Assembly (NCBI RefSeq): GCF_030812855.1
Contig: NZ_JAUSTK010000004.1
Span: forward strand, 1 to 64,000
Direction: 5' to 3'
Length of the DNA: 64,000 bases
DNA from: Paenibacillus wynnii
GTDB lineage: Bacteria; Bacillota; Bacilli; Paenibacillales; Paenibacillaceae
In this document: in pieces, positions 43,731 to 53,030 of the stretch
Layout of the letters: each line of letters begins with the position of its first letter
Numbering within the stretch: the stretch's first letter is position 1
The notes under the pieces: model-generated
What the model saw: the letters and a program-made list of their open reading frames with translations, nothing else
Told to the model about the DNA's origin: nothing
Databases searched by the model: none
Program-made: the position numbers and the translations under genes

Positions 43731-44463
43731 TTAAATTAGCCTTGATAAATAACCGCGACCTTGTAGTTCAATCTCCAACAAAATGTTCGGGTCCACATTG
43801 ATGATACGCTCATATAAAGCATTAAAAAACTCATCGTCCAACACCTTGCCCTTCTGCTCACATTTGCTCCCATCCTTATAATGCTGATAACATAATGCGC
43901 TCCAGTATTGACCTTGTTTCTTGCTTTGGCCCACTCTGAACTGTATTCTACAGCCGCATTTCTCACAGTAGAGTAGTCCCGACAGGGGAAAAAGATTTCT
44001 CCGGCTATTGGGATTCATCATCAGCCTATTCTTCACTAAACGCTCTACGATGGCATCATGTTCTTCCTGTGTCTTCAATTTCTCATGTTCCCATGACCTT
44101 AATTCGTTCATCTTCAGGAACAATCTCCACTTGACCACGCTTTGTTCGTGTTTTCCCGTAAGTGATGTAGCCGAGATGAATTTCGCTCAATAGCAGCCTT
44201 TGTATAGTTACATTGGACCATCCTTTGTCCCTTCCATCCCGCTTAATGTTGTATGGCGTAGGTAGCTTGTTATCCGATAACCAAATAGCGATATGCCCGA
44301 GGTTGATTCCACTCAGATATTTTTCAACAATCGCCCTATAAATTGGCCGCTTTATATCATCCACCAATACCGATTTTGTGTTCTTATCATAATAGTAGGG
44401 AAATGGCGGCTTACCATTAGTCCACATGCCTTTCTTGGCTCCTGACTCTTTTCCTTGCTTCAT
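43731..44463 (-). pseudogene. broken large serine recombinase (N terminus missing, frameshift)
   Basis: Two minus-strand frames join into one protein. The first (44463-44083) is the recombinase domain: GKPPFPYYYDKNTKSVLVDD, INLGHIAIWLSDNKLPTPYN and SNVTIQRLLLSEIHLGYITYGKTRTKRGQVEIVPEDERI. The second (44138-43731) holds the zinc beta-ribbon: LSGLLYCEKCGCRIQFRVGQSKKQGQ and CEQKGKVLDDEFFNALYERI. A frameshift separates them near 44090-44110. The catalytic resolvase domain with the active serine is missing, so it cannot be active. A second fragment of this recombinase lies near 63490. It suggests loss of a mobile element from this region. Confidence 0.9.
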
Positions 44464-44492
44464 TCTGCGCTTAATCGTTCCATTAACTCTTT

Positions 44493-44970
<478 letters not shown>

Positions 44971-45004
44971 TTATAGTCATTTTATTTGTCCTCCTTTTAA
45001 TGAA

Positions 45005-45124
45005 TCAATAATTTCTTTTGTTTCCCTTTTTTACAAACTCCCAGTCTTTTTCAACATTTTTCCTGACTCTTTCCAGCAGGTTAAAAATGGTATCTACTTC
45101 ATTTTCGGAGAATCCAGATAGTGC
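45005..45124 (-). pseudogene. C-terminal fragment of a MarR family regulator
   Basis: 39 residues, ALSGFSENEVDTIFNLLERV then RKNVEKDWEFVKKGNKRNY and stop, the standard last helix of MarR regulators that sit next to other genes. The DNA-binding domain is missing. Its position just upstream of the paiA and paiB fragments suggests a decayed marR-paiA-paiB operon. Confidence 0.75.
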
Positions 45125-45250
45125 GACCCTAGCTTATACTCTCCTGTAATGGTAAGGAATGTCCTTAGTCAATAAAATCCTCAACTGCGGTGCAAAGTTA
45201 ATTTTCTTACATACTATAAGGTAAAACCTGCGATGAAAGGAATTTAATAC

Positions 45251-45970
45251 ATGGAATATTTCGACATGCTGGCCAAATTAGGTATTGGTAACGCTCATCC
45301 TGGAGGATTTGCTGCCACTTTAAAGCAATTTGAACAATATCCCCTACCCACTAGCTCTCGAATTCTTGAAGTGGGTTGTGGCACAGGCCGAACATCTTGT
45401 TATTTATCTGCTCAGGGTCATGATGTAGTAGGTATAGATATTCGCCCAGATATGATCGCAAAAGCAAATAAGCGGGCTGAAAAAGAGAATGCAACGGTAA
45501 ATTTCTTGGAAGGAGACGCCCTTTCACTGCCATTTCCTGACGAATCATTTGATGTGATTCTTGTCGAGTCTGTATCTATATTCACCGATACGGGGAAGGC
45601 ATTATCGGAATATTACAGGGTTTTGCGGCCTGGAGGCCAACTTTTTGACAGAGAAATGATCCAACGAAAACCCATGTCTACAGAAATCAATCAAGAAATC
45701 ACAAAATTTTATCACGTTGAGAAGCTATGGGACATTAAGGATTGGTCCGCTTTAGTAAAAACCATTGGGTTTATTCGTTCACAGATTGAGGGTCCCTTCA
45801 TGTTTCCTAAATCAAGTGAGGATCTTTTTGAGCATCCAGACTATTATCAACAAATTGATGTGGGTTCCTTTCTTGACCTCTCCATTTGGGAAGTAATAAG
45901 TAAGTACAATAATATAATGGACAGTTATGAAGAATACATCGGATATATTCTTGTGATTGGAACTAAATAA
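45251..45970 (+). CDS. class I SAM-dependent methyltransferase
   Basis: A 239-residue methyltransferase. Motif I is RILEVGCGTGRTSCYLSAQGHDVVGIDIRPDMIAKANKRAE, motif II/III VNFLEGDALSLPFPDESFDVILVESVSIF, followed by RVLRPGGQLFDREMI. The C-terminal half (residues 150-239) is variable. It is close to small-molecule methyltransferases of Bacillota; substrate unknown. AAAGGAATTTAATAC precedes the ATG. Downstream lies a shared terminator-like hairpin and the YjcZ-like gene on the other strand. A truncated copy exists at 52535-52655. Confidence 0.92.
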   Translation: MEYFDMLAKLGIGNAHPGGFAATLKQFEQYPLPTSSRILEVGCGTGRTSCYLSAQGHDVVGIDIRPDMIAKANKRAEKENATVNFLEGDALSLPFPDESFDVILVESVSIFTDTGKALSEYYRVLRPGGQLFDREMIQRKPMSTEINQEITKFYHVEKLWDIKDWSALVKTIGFIRSQIEGPFMFPKSSEDLFEHPDYYQQIDVGSFLDLSIWEVISKYNNIMDSYEEYIGYILVIGTK

Positions 45971-45990
45971 ATAAGTCACCATACTAAAAA

Positions 45991-46020
45991 AACAAAAGCC
46001 TAGCAGTATAGGCTCTTGTT
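45991..46020. terminator. terminator between methyltransferase and YjcZ-like gene
   Basis: AACAAAAGCCTA pairs with TAGGCTCTTGTT around a short loop, with A/T runs on each side. An almost identical hairpin lies at 52661-52696 in the duplicated segment. Confidence 0.75.
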
Positions 46021-46051
46021 CTTGCTTAATACGCTTTATATGGTCTTGTTA

Positions 46052-46153
46052 TTAAACAAAGAAACCAGCAGATAAAATGATTACCAACAAAATATAAAGA
46101 ACCAAAATTGTAGTCGTAGAAGTAAATCCGTGACAAACTTCAGGATATCCCAT
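46052..46153 (-). CDS. YjcZ-like small sporulation membrane protein, copy 1
   Basis: A 33-residue protein too short for usual gene finders: MGYPEVCHGFTSTTTILVLY and ILLVIILSAGFFV, a short glycine-containing N terminus and one transmembrane helix. This is the layout of YjcZ-family sporulation proteins of Bacillus. The ATG is preceded by GGAGGGGAAATCA, an excellent ribosome binding site. A sporulation-type promoter lies just upstream. It is duplicated at 52716-52817, with conserved amino acids and nucleotides, which supports it as a real gene. Confidence 0.85.
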   Translation of the reverse strand: MGYPEVCHGFTSTTTILVLYILLVIILSAGFFV

Positions 46154-46183
46154 TGATTTCCCCTCCTTTTTGATTTCTATGAC

Positions 46184-46210
46184 ATGATATGCGCCGTCCG
46201 TTCTGAATGT
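46184..46210 (-). promoter_or_regulatory. candidate SigK/SigE-type promoter of the YjcZ-like gene
   Basis: On the minus strand AC (46209-46210), then 17 bases, then CATATCAT (46184-46191), matching the SigK pattern AC-N16/17-CATAnnnT. The same elements occur at 52849-52875 before copy 2, so they are conserved in the duplicate. Assignment to a sigma factor is inference. Confidence 0.55.
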
Positions 46211-46245
46211 ATGGATTATAACCCAATTTTCATGGAGGAATATAT

Positions 46246-47205
46246 ATGTCTGATATTACTGCTGAATTTCGTTTTAACCTATTCAAAAAAGAAATGAACG
46301 CAGCTATAAAAGGAATTGTTTATGGAAACCAATACTTTTACGCTAATTATCCTGTATTGTTTGATGCCCCTATCTATATATATTATGAATCCAATAATCC
46401 GCAATATAGACAAAAGATTTACTTTGGAACTCCACGCCAATATTTAAACCAAATATACCGAGACCGTGGGTATGGTAACTTGACTCATTCCAGAAACATT
46501 ACTTTACTGGATATGAAGCAAGCAGATGTAACTGGAGACGGCACAATAGATAACTTATATTTATACGGAAATAAACCAGAAGGAACTGGAGACTTTGCTG
46601 ATCAGATTACACTTGTTATCCAAGATGGACATTCTAACAAAACTACAACGGTAAATCTTCAATACAATGCGGGATATAATGCTAGACTATTTCTGGGGGA
46701 TTTTTCTAAGGATAGCGTAGCGGATATTTTAATAAGTATTGATTCTGGAGGAAGCGGCGGATATGGCATATTCTATGTGTATTCCTTTAAGGATAACAAT
46801 CTACAAGAAATGTTTAATGTTGAAAAATACAACACTGAATATAAATTCAAGGTAAACTATGAGGATTTTTACAAGGTAAGCATCGGGAATCCCCAATTTA
46901 ACGTGCTATTCACTATTGACATTAGCTACAAGGGCGAAGAATATTTATCACAATACTACAACGAAGATGGCAAACTAAAACAACCCGTAAAAGGAGAGGT
47001 TCTTGCTTTAGGTGCGTTATATCCCATTGTTACAAACGAAAAAAGTAATAGTTATGATTTACTTGCTATTCAACGAATTATCGGCACTACTAATTCGGAT
47101 ACATTAGGGTACGTAGAAAACCTTTTGACATGGGATGGTACTGAATTTATTTCATCTAGATTGTCAGTAGCCATACTAAGTACTAATTTAATTTCCCTTT
47201 ACTGA
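46246..47205 (+). CDS. FG-GAP/VCBS-repeat-like hypothetical protein
   Basis: A 319-residue protein with beta-propeller-type motifs: LLDMKQADVTGDGTIDNLYLYG and ARLFLGDFSKDSVADILISIDSGGSGGYGIFYVYSF, in which D-x-T/S-x-D-G-x-x-D loops bind calcium in VCBS/FG-GAP repeats. It has no signal peptide that I can see; the start is ATG with GGAGG at 7 bases. Similar proteins occur in Bacillus as spore or cytoplasmic proteins of unknown function. It is divergently oriented to the YjcZ-like gene. Confidence 0.8.
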   Translation: MSDITAEFRFNLFKKEMNAAIKGIVYGNQYFYANYPVLFDAPIYIYYESNNPQYRQKIYFGTPRQYLNQIYRDRGYGNLTHSRNITLLDMKQADVTGDGTIDNLYLYGNKPEGTGDFADQITLVIQDGHSNKTTTVNLQYNAGYNARLFLGDFSKDSVADILISIDSGGSGGYGIFYVYSFKDNNLQEMFNVEKYNTEYKFKVNYEDFYKVSIGNPQFNVLFTIDISYKGEEYLSQYYNEDGKLKQPVKGEVLALGALYPIVTNEKSNSYDLLAIQRIIGTTNSDTLGYVENLLTWDGTEFISSRLSVAILSTNLISLY

Positions 47206-48305
47206 TCAATTTTTTGATGAGGTAGTTCTTCAGTAACGACCTCATCTTTTTGGTATGGTGATCTGCTTATTCGTGTACTCATCGTAAAAAAAAAATCAAA
47301 ATCATGGAGAATAAAGTATTCAATTTGATCAAGGTTGGACTCATTTGTAAGGAAGGTTAATGAGTATTTTATATTCTTCCAATACCTGTTATCTAGTTGT
47401 TTGAACATACTCATCGCTTGTAACCGATCACCTACAGCTTCGAAGTTGTAGGTTAAGCTGTCTTGGTCGTTGAATGCAGGTTCTCCATAGATACGAATCA
47501 CTTCTTTTCGGCTCGCCGGCATTCGAAGCCCTTTATTGGTTTGCACTTCAGGTGAAGGATCAACAAGAATCGCAGCTACGATATCTCCGCGATAATATAC
47601 GGATACCGTTCCGTCGTATCCATGTCAACCATATAGGAAAGTTGTCCATCAGGCTTACCGTTTGTTGCTTCTACTGTTTCACGATGCATACCCAGCGAAA
47701 TCGGCTTTTCTTTTCCATTACTAATGCCAATGATTTCTTCCTCTGTAAAGGTTGGTTTGGTTGGATCAGGCTGCCTGAACGACAGATATCCCTCGGACAT
47801 TACCTGACTCACTGATGTAGAATCTTAACGTGTAAACGTCCGTTTTACCCTTTCCTTCTTGAATAGCCGTACCATAAATCCGTCTGAGTTTTCCGTTTAT
47901 CAATTGAAAGACATAATCATATGTATTCTCTTTGACTTGAGAAGGCGGTCCGAGCTTCGTCAAGACGTTCTTCCAAGGGGTTCCAAACTTAAATTGGCCA
48001 TTTAAAGATATTTCGTAACCCGAAGTATAAATAGAGGCTACTTTACCGTTAAGATAGCCAACAGTGACATGTATCGTTGAGGTGCTGTTACCGTAGGCGT
48101 AGCCTCTGAAGCCCGGGTATTCGATTTCAATAGGCTTACCTAGTAATTGATCTACCTTCTGCTTGGTCATGCCTGGTCGAATGTATATCGGCTTTTTCTC
48201 CTTAAGGACCTGGATGGTTAAGTAAGGATGCTGAATGATACTTCCGTTAACCGCATTCACGTTTGATGCAGCTGCGTTTACGTGAAATGAATCAGAAACT
48301 GTCAC
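47199..48305 (-). pseudogene. frameshifted protein(s) with SmpA/OmlA-like lipoprotein-type repeats
   Basis: Three minus-strand frames follow one another: 48305-47766, 47812-47576 and 47546-47199. Each contains units like PGMTKQKVDQLLGKP, FGTPWKNVLTKLGPP, LGMHRETVEATNGKP and PASRKEVIRIYGEP, the helix-turn pattern 'G(M/T)...V...LG.P' of SmpA/BLIP-like folds. Between the second and third pieces the frame shifts near 47625, where VDM-GYDGTVSVYYRGDIVAAILVDPSPEVQ reads on in another frame. The first piece may be a complete protein of 179 residues ending GISVVQAA. The second and third appear to be one broken gene. Confidence 0.65.
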
Positions 48306-48661
48306 CGACCACCATAGCTTTTCTTTCTTTCTACCTTTGAGTTTATCCCCATTAACTTCTTCCCTTTCAGTTACATTTCTTAAATTTGCTATCTATAACT
48401 ATTCAATGCAGCCGTTGAATTAACCTGCCGTTCGTGTAGTGAAGACTTTCGTTTCCCGTCGTTCAAGCGTGGGACATTCTGTGTTCCTCTTGTTCGTTTG
48501 AAAATCCCCCATCATATTTGGCGATATAGGAATAGTCCATCCTGTGTATTATGTAGAAATTTCTAGTAATCTTTTATAGTTGATTATGAAACCTTCTATG
48601 TAATAGAATGTATTAGTTAAAGTAGAATGACTAATTTCAAAGCAAAGGATGCGCATAAGCA
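48306..48661. other. 355-base intergenic stretch before the LTA synthase-like gene
   Basis: No gene seen. It includes an AT-rich region with candidate -10 like sequences upstream of the LTA synthase-like gene (around 48590-48640), but no clear -35/-10 pair. Confidence 0.35.
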
Positions 48662-50521
48662 ATGCGGTTGAAGGTACCTCGCACTCTCAGCAAAAGATCC
48701 ATACTGTTTTTCTCTTTGATAATGCTTGCGAAAAGTTATTTTGCCTGGTATTACTTGTTCGAAGACGGGCCAACCTGGAGTACATGGTTCAAGGAGATTC
48801 CTTTTATACTCATCATCTTCTGCTTGATTGAATGGTTCGCCACGAAACGGAAGATTCATATCTACATGTTCGTCAATTTATTGATTACTATTTTGTTCTT
48901 CTCCTTGATTGTCTACCATAATCACTTTGGTTTTATAGCTACTTCACAGGTGATCGGCCAGGCCAAGCAAGTGGGAGCCGTCAAGAAGAGTATTTTTGCA
49001 GTCATTCATCCTCAATATATGCTTATTTTTCTGGATATTATTATTATCAGCCTGGTTATGCTCAGCCGGAAGAAAGCACTGGCCTGGAAAAAATCCATGT
49101 CACGCCCTAGCAACCGGAGAGTAGTCGCTGCCTTGTTCTGTATATCCTTGGCTATATGTATGATGAATATCTTCCCGAATCAGGCCAGTATGAATGAAAA
49201 TGTCCAAGCCGAGCAAATGGGCATTCTGAATTACGAAGCTTACGCCCTTCTTGCAGATGAAGAGGAAGAGCAGATCGAGTTCTCCCAAATTACTCAATCT
49301 GTCATTGATCAGACCAAAGGCATTCAAACTCAGTCCAAACCGCTCTTATATGGAGCCGCCAAAGGTAAGAATTTGATCATCATTCAAATGGAGTCTTTTC
49401 AAAACTTCTTAATCCATTTGTCGATTGATGGACATGAAATCACTCCGAATATGAATAAGCTTGCGGACAGCAGTATCTATTTCCCACGATTCTTCCAGCA
49501 AGTCGGGCAAGGCAACACCTCCGATGCTGAATTTATCGTGAACACTTCCTTTTATGTTCCGCCGAATGGTCCCGCTACGGAGTTATACGCTCCCAAGGAA
49601 CTTCCAAGCTTACCTAAACTTCTTGAGGAGCAAGGTTACGACACCGCAACCTTTCATACGAATGAAGTTGATTTCTGGAATCGTGGTGAGCTATACAGGG
49701 CGCTGGGATTTAATCAGTACTATGACAAGGCCTTTTTCGGCGAAGACGATACTGTATTTTATGGAGCGTCCGACGAAGTACTATATTCGAAGACAGCTGC
49801 TGAACTGGCCCGAATGAATGACAGTAACGAACCTTTCTATTCGCAGGTCATTTCGATGTCATCGCATAATCCGTTCTCCATTCCGGAAAGCAAATACCAA
49901 ATGCTGTTGCCCGAACGATACGAGGGAACCTTCATTGGTGATTACATTCGAGCCCAGAATTATGCAGATTATGCGCTTGGCCAGTTTATCGCAGAACTTA
50001 AGCAAAACGGTGTATGGGATGATAGCCTAGTCGTATTGTACGGCGATCATCGCGGACTCCCCATTTTCTCGATGAAAGATGAAGATAAAGTCTTGATGGA
50101 GGAAATACTGGGACATGTGTATACAGAGCGCGATCTGATTAATATTCCACTTATCATGGCTTCTGGTGGGGTTGCGACTCCAAGCGTAAATAATCAACTG
50201 GGCGGACAGGTTGATATTCTACCGACGGTATCGAATTTATTAGGCGTTTCTCTGGAGAACCATATTCATTTTGGACAGGATTTGATGAATCAGACCGCCT
50301 ATAATTTGCTGCCACAGCGCTATTATTTACCGACCGGATCCTTCGTCAATAACGAAGAGCTTTTCTTATCCGGCAGCGGGTTCGAGGACGGCCAGCATTA
50401 TACCTTATCTGGCGACGGCAACCAATCGCTTAAATCTACAGAAGATGAATTCAACCGTGCTTTGGAACTCCTGCATCTGTCCGACAGTTATGTAACACAA
50501 TTACCGGACAGAGAATTTTAA
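48662..50521 (+). CDS. LTA synthase family membrane sulfatase-like protein
   Basis: A 619-residue LTA synthase/phosphoglycerol transferase of the alkaline phosphatase superfamily. Five transmembrane helices lie in residues about 15-165 (for example IPFILIIFCLIEWF, IYMFVNLLITILFFSLIVY, MLIFLDIIIISLVML). The extracellular sulfatase domain starts near residue 235 with NLIIIQMESFQNFLI (Glu metal ligand). It has the catalytic threonine in QGNTSDAEFIVNTSFY, FHTNEVDFWNR and the metal site VVLYGDHRG. It polymerises or transfers glycerol-phosphate to teichoic acid at the outer membrane face. The ATG at 48662 has an AAAGG site 13 bases upstream. A terminator-like hairpin follows. Confidence 0.93.
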   Translation: MRLKVPRTLSKRSILFFSLIMLAKSYFAWYYLFEDGPTWSTWFKEIPFILIIFCLIEWFATKRKIHIYMFVNLLITILFFSLIVYHNHFGFIATSQVIGQAKQVGAVKKSIFAVIHPQYMLIFLDIIIISLVMLSRKKALAWKKSMSRPSNRRVVAALFCISLAICMMNIFPNQASMNENVQAEQMGILNYEAYALLADEEEEQIEFSQITQSVIDQTKGIQTQSKPLLYGAAKGKNLIIIQMESFQNFLIHLSIDGHEITPNMNKLADSSIYFPRFFQQVGQGNTSDAEFIVNTSFYVPPNGPATELYAPKELPSLPKLLEEQGYDTATFHTNEVDFWNRGELYRALGFNQYYDKAFFGEDDTVFYGASDEVLYSKTAAELARMNDSNEPFYSQVISMSSHNPFSIPESKYQMLLPERYEGTFIGDYIRAQNYADYALGQFIAELKQNGVWDDSLVVLYGDHRGLPIFSMKDEDKVLMEEILGHVYTERDLINIPLIMASGGVATPSVNNQLGGQVDILPTVSNLLGVSLENHIHFGQDLMNQTAYNLLPQRYYLPTGSFVNNEELFLSGSGFEDGQHYTLSGDGNQSLKSTEDEFNRALELLHLSDSYVTQLPDREF

Positions 50522-50572
50522 AGAATAAGGCCGGAGAGATTATCCTCACGGCAATGACAGCAGTATATGGAC

Positions 50573-50614
50573 ACAGCCATCTCCACCTCGCAACGATGAG
50601 GCAGAGGTGGCTGT
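50573..50614 (+). terminator. terminator-like hairpin after the LTA synthase-like gene
   Basis: ACAGCCATCTCCACCTC pairs imperfectly with GAGGTGGCTGT-type sequence around a 10-base loop and is followed by a T-rich tail. Confidence 0.6.
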
Positions 50615-50631
50615 TCAGCATTTTGCCCATA

Positions 50632-50685
50632 TCAGATGAAGCCATGTTAAGCAAGTAGGATCCCACCTTATTGATTCTTCTAATG
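50632..50685 (-). pseudogene. fragment of the 3' end of a methyltransferase gene
   Basis: The minus strand encodes RRINKVGSYLLNMASS, matching the last residues of the methyltransferase at 39142-39744 (INKVESYWLNMVHLIW) at both nucleotide and protein level. Only about 50 bases remain. Confidence 0.65.
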
Positions 50686-50737
50686 AAACGGTTACTTCTC
50701 GCTAGTAAGAATCGTACCCAGTATTACCATTGAAGGA

Positions 50738-50771
50738 CAAAAAGACACTAACGGATAGGTTAGTATCTTTT
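50738..50771. repeat. GACACTAAC hairpin, copy 6
   Basis: AAAAAGACACTAAC pairs with GTTAGTATCTTTT. The preceding TACCCAGTATTACCATTG resembles the leader sequence near copies 1-3, so a leader block without any DUF255 codons survives here. It also lies just after the HD-GYP gene on the minus strand and may serve it as terminator. Confidence 0.75.
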
Positions 50772-50815
50772 GAGTTTGCTAACACATACAAGTGTAATAA
50801 CTTATTTTTTAGTGT

Positions 50816-51856
50816 TTACAACATTTCAACTATTTTTATTGTGGTACTGATGGATAAATCAATGAACCCTGATTCAGTCGAGACTATTGGTTTGGTTATT
50901 TCTTGAGGTGGTACATAGACAATTTGTCCTATTTTACCATTACTTAACAAAACATTTGCACTCACAAGATATTTTGGTATTTGATTTAGAAAAGTATTCA
51001 AAACTGATATATCAAATTCAGAAAACCCCACCCTTAGAAACATTTCAAAAGCATCGAACGGTGTTTTTCTTTTTTTGTAGACTCTATTTGAAGTCATAGC
51101 ATCAAACACATCAGCTACAGCTATAATACGGGGATATAACCCTATATCTTCAGGGGAGGACTTAAAAGGATACCCTGTACGGTTCATTCTTTCGTGGTGG
51201 TAGAGGACCGCATGCTTAATATCTGAATCAATACCCTCTATTTTATTGAGCATTTCGAATCCATACATTGGATGTTTTTTGATGATTTCGTACTCTTCTA
51301 TTGTTAATCTTTCTGGTTTATTCAAAATATTATATGGTACGTTAACCTTCCCTATATCATGTAGCAAACCAGCTTGAACGATTTTTTGTATCTCATTCCT
51401 TGGTTGACCTAACCACATTCCAATCAACATCGAATAGAATGCAACATTTATGGAATGGTAAAACGTATATTCGTCAGCACTTCGTAATTCTTGCATAAAT
51501 TTCACAATCATATCGCTTTCTTTGAAATGATCCATTAAAATATTAGAAATGGCTTCAACTTCTTCAAGTTCCAAATTCTTACCAGAATTTAAATCAGCAA
51601 TTAAATTTTTAATTAGCACTACACTTTCTCCATATTTTTCTAAGAACTTTTGCTTAGTCTCACCATTTTTCTTCTGCTCAGGTATTTGTCTCAATACTTG
51701 AATACTATCAATACTAAGTTCATATAACTTTGAAATTATAAATTCACTTAGGGTTGTTCCTGCCCCAACTAATAGGTATCCTGTATCAGAAAACACATCT
51801 TTTGCAAGAATATCTCCCTTAATACATTGCTCAATATTTAATTTTTCTGATATCAT
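50816..51856 (-). CDS. HD-GYP domain protein (probable c-di-GMP phosphodiesterase)
   Basis: A 346-residue protein. The N terminus contains a small GAGTTLSEFIISKLYELSIDSIQV motif often found before HD-GYP domains. The HD site is AGLLHDIGKVNVP (residues about 170-180), the later histidine pair is KHPMYG and YHHERMNRTGYPF, the latter carrying the GYP signature, and IAVADVFDAMTSNRVYKKRKTPFDA completes it. HD-GYP proteins linearise c-di-GMP to GMP. The last 60 residues form an extra C-terminal segment. A CheY-like regulator lies 114 bases upstream on the same strand. Confidence 0.92.
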   Translation of the reverse strand: MISEKLNIEQCIKGDILAKDVFSDTGYLLVGAGTTLSEFIISKLYELSIDSIQVLRQIPEQKKNGETKQKFLEKYGESVVLIKNLIADLNSGKNLELEEVEAISNILMDHFKESDMIVKFMQELRSADEYTFYHSINVAFYSMLIGMWLGQPRNEIQKIVQAGLLHDIGKVNVPYNILNKPERLTIEEYEIIKKHPMYGFEMLNKIEGIDSDIKHAVLYHHERMNRTGYPFKSSPEDIGLYPRIIAVADVFDAMTSNRVYKKRKTPFDAFEMFLRVGFSEFDISVLNTFLNQIPKYLVSANVLLSNGKIGQIVYVPPQEITKPIVSTESGFIDLSISTTIKIVEML

Positions 51857-51970
51857 AGCACTCTCCCTACTGGAATTGTAAAGTGTACGTGAGAGATTTT
51901 TGTCAATATAGTATATTCCTCGACAGCACCTATCTCAGAAGCAACTATGCTTTGTTTCCTCTTTAATTTC

Positions 51971-52345
51971 TTAGACTATTATTTCTCTCTCAACAATTTG
52001 TTTAATTGTCTTAAGTACAGGTTCTTCATTATAAGGTTTCACTATAAAGGATTGAGCACCCGCGATAATTGAATCTCTTACTAATCTTTCTTGACCCATA
52101 GCAGAAATCATAATTACGTTTGCTTTTGGATCTATTTTCAGGATCTCTTTTAGTGCTTCAATTCCTGTGCAACCAGGCATGGTGATGTCCATTGTAACAA
52201 TATCAGGCTTATACTCGATATATCTTCGAATAGCCATTGTTCCGTTTTCTGCTTCCCCAACCACCTGGTAACCATTTGTTTCTAATAGTGTTCGCAGACT
52301 CAAACGCATAAAAGCTGCGTCATCGACAATCAGCACTTTTTCCAT
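51971..52345 (-). CDS. CheY-like single-domain response regulator
   Basis: A 124-residue receiver domain: acidic pocket KVLIVDDAAFMR, phosphoacceptor DIVTMDITMPG (Asp near residue 54), VIMISAMGQERLV with Thr/Ser switch residue, and FIVKPYNEEPVLK with the conserved lysine. No output domain is present. The frame opens 17 codons earlier, but AGGAGG precedes the ATG at 52345 at the right distance. It is encoded with the HD-GYP protein, so it may control c-di-GMP turnover or motility. The resemblance to CheY-type regulators of Bacillota is strong. Confidence 0.93.
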   Translation of the reverse strand: MEKVLIVDDAAFMRLSLRTLLETNGYQVVGEAENGTMAIRRYIEYKPDIVTMDITMPGCTGIEALKEILKIDPKANVIMISAMGQERLVRDSIIAGAQSFIVKPYNEEPVLKTIKQIVEREIIV

Positions 52346-52534
52346 CTCAAATCCTCCTGGTAATACTACAAAATTATGTCTATTTTTGTTAACCAATATT
52401 TAATGAAGAATCCCAAGAACTTGAGTGAAGTAGTTTAAAAGACCTGGTTCTATAATACTATACATGTAATGTTTTTCAAATGTGTATAATTAATAATTTC
52501 ATGTTAAGGCTAGGCATTTCGAAAAATTCAATAC

Positions 52535-52655
52535 ATGGAATATTTTGATATGGCACTAGCAGAACATCTTGTTATTTAGCTGCTCAGGGTCATGATGTAG
52601 TAGGTATAGATATTCGCCCAGATATGATCGCAAAAGCAAAAAAGCGGGCTGAACT
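52535..52655 (+). pseudogene. internally deleted duplicate of the methyltransferase gene
   Basis: ATGGAATATTTTGATATG at 52535 matches the start of the gene at 45251, then jumps to a segment encoding GTSRTSCYLAAQGHDVVGID and IRPDMIAKAKKRAE, equal to residues about 48-80 of the intact gene. The rest of the gene is missing. The following hairpin and YjcZ-like gene are also duplicated, showing a segmental duplication followed by deletion. Confidence 0.9.
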
Positions 52656-52660
52656 AAAAA

Positions 52661-52696
52661 AAGAACAAAAGCCTAGGAGTGTAGGCTCTTGTTCTT
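52661..52696. terminator. duplicated terminator hairpin
   Basis: AAGAACAAAAGCCTA pairs with TAGGCTCTTGTTCTT; nearly identical to the hairpin at 45991-46020, inside the duplicated segment. Confidence 0.75.
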
Positions 52697-52715
52697 ACTT
52701 TATACGATCTTGCTA

Positions 52716-52817
52716 TTAAACAAAGAAACCAGCAGATAAAATAATTACCAACAAAATATAAAGAACCAAAATTGCAGCCGTAGAAGTAAATCCGTGTCCA
52801 ACTTCAGCACATCCCAT
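52716..52817 (-). CDS. YjcZ-like small sporulation membrane protein, copy 2
   Basis: 33 residues, MGCAEVGHGFTSTAAILVLY and ILLVIILSAGFFV, differing from copy 1 in only five positions, all in the first half, with the transmembrane half unchanged. The same GGAGGGG site and promoter elements (52849-52875) precede it. Conservation of the membrane part after duplication indicates selection and therefore a functional gene. Confidence 0.85.
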   Translation of the reverse strand: MGCAEVGHGFTSTAAILVLYILLVIILSAGFFV

Positions 52818-52897
52818 TGATTTCCCCTCCTTTTTGATTTCCTAATACATGATATGCGCCGTCCGTTCTGAATGTATGGACTATAACCCAAATTAAC

Positions 52898-53028
52898 ATA
52901 GAGGAATATTTGATTGTAATTCTTCTCGAAATCCAATCTTTAAACCATACCATCCACCTTCCAAGGGTTCACCTTGGACAAATTCAACTACTACTGTATC
53001 AATATTCTTTGCTTTCTCAAACCAAGTG
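52898..53028 (-). pseudogene. fragment of an unrecognised gene
   Basis: The minus strand reads DTWFEKAKNIDTVVVEFVQGEP and LEGGWYGLKIGFREELQSNIP, a protein-like stretch without start or upstream continuation. I do not recognise the family with confidence. Its end overlaps the duplicated segment boundary near 52905. Confidence 0.35.
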
Positions 53029-53030
53029 TC

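Noticed and set aside
50451..50666. 71-residue minus-strand frame after the LTA synthase-like gene
   Set aside because: It is explained by a methyltransferase fragment, a terminator hairpin and antisense of the LTA synthase-like gene end.
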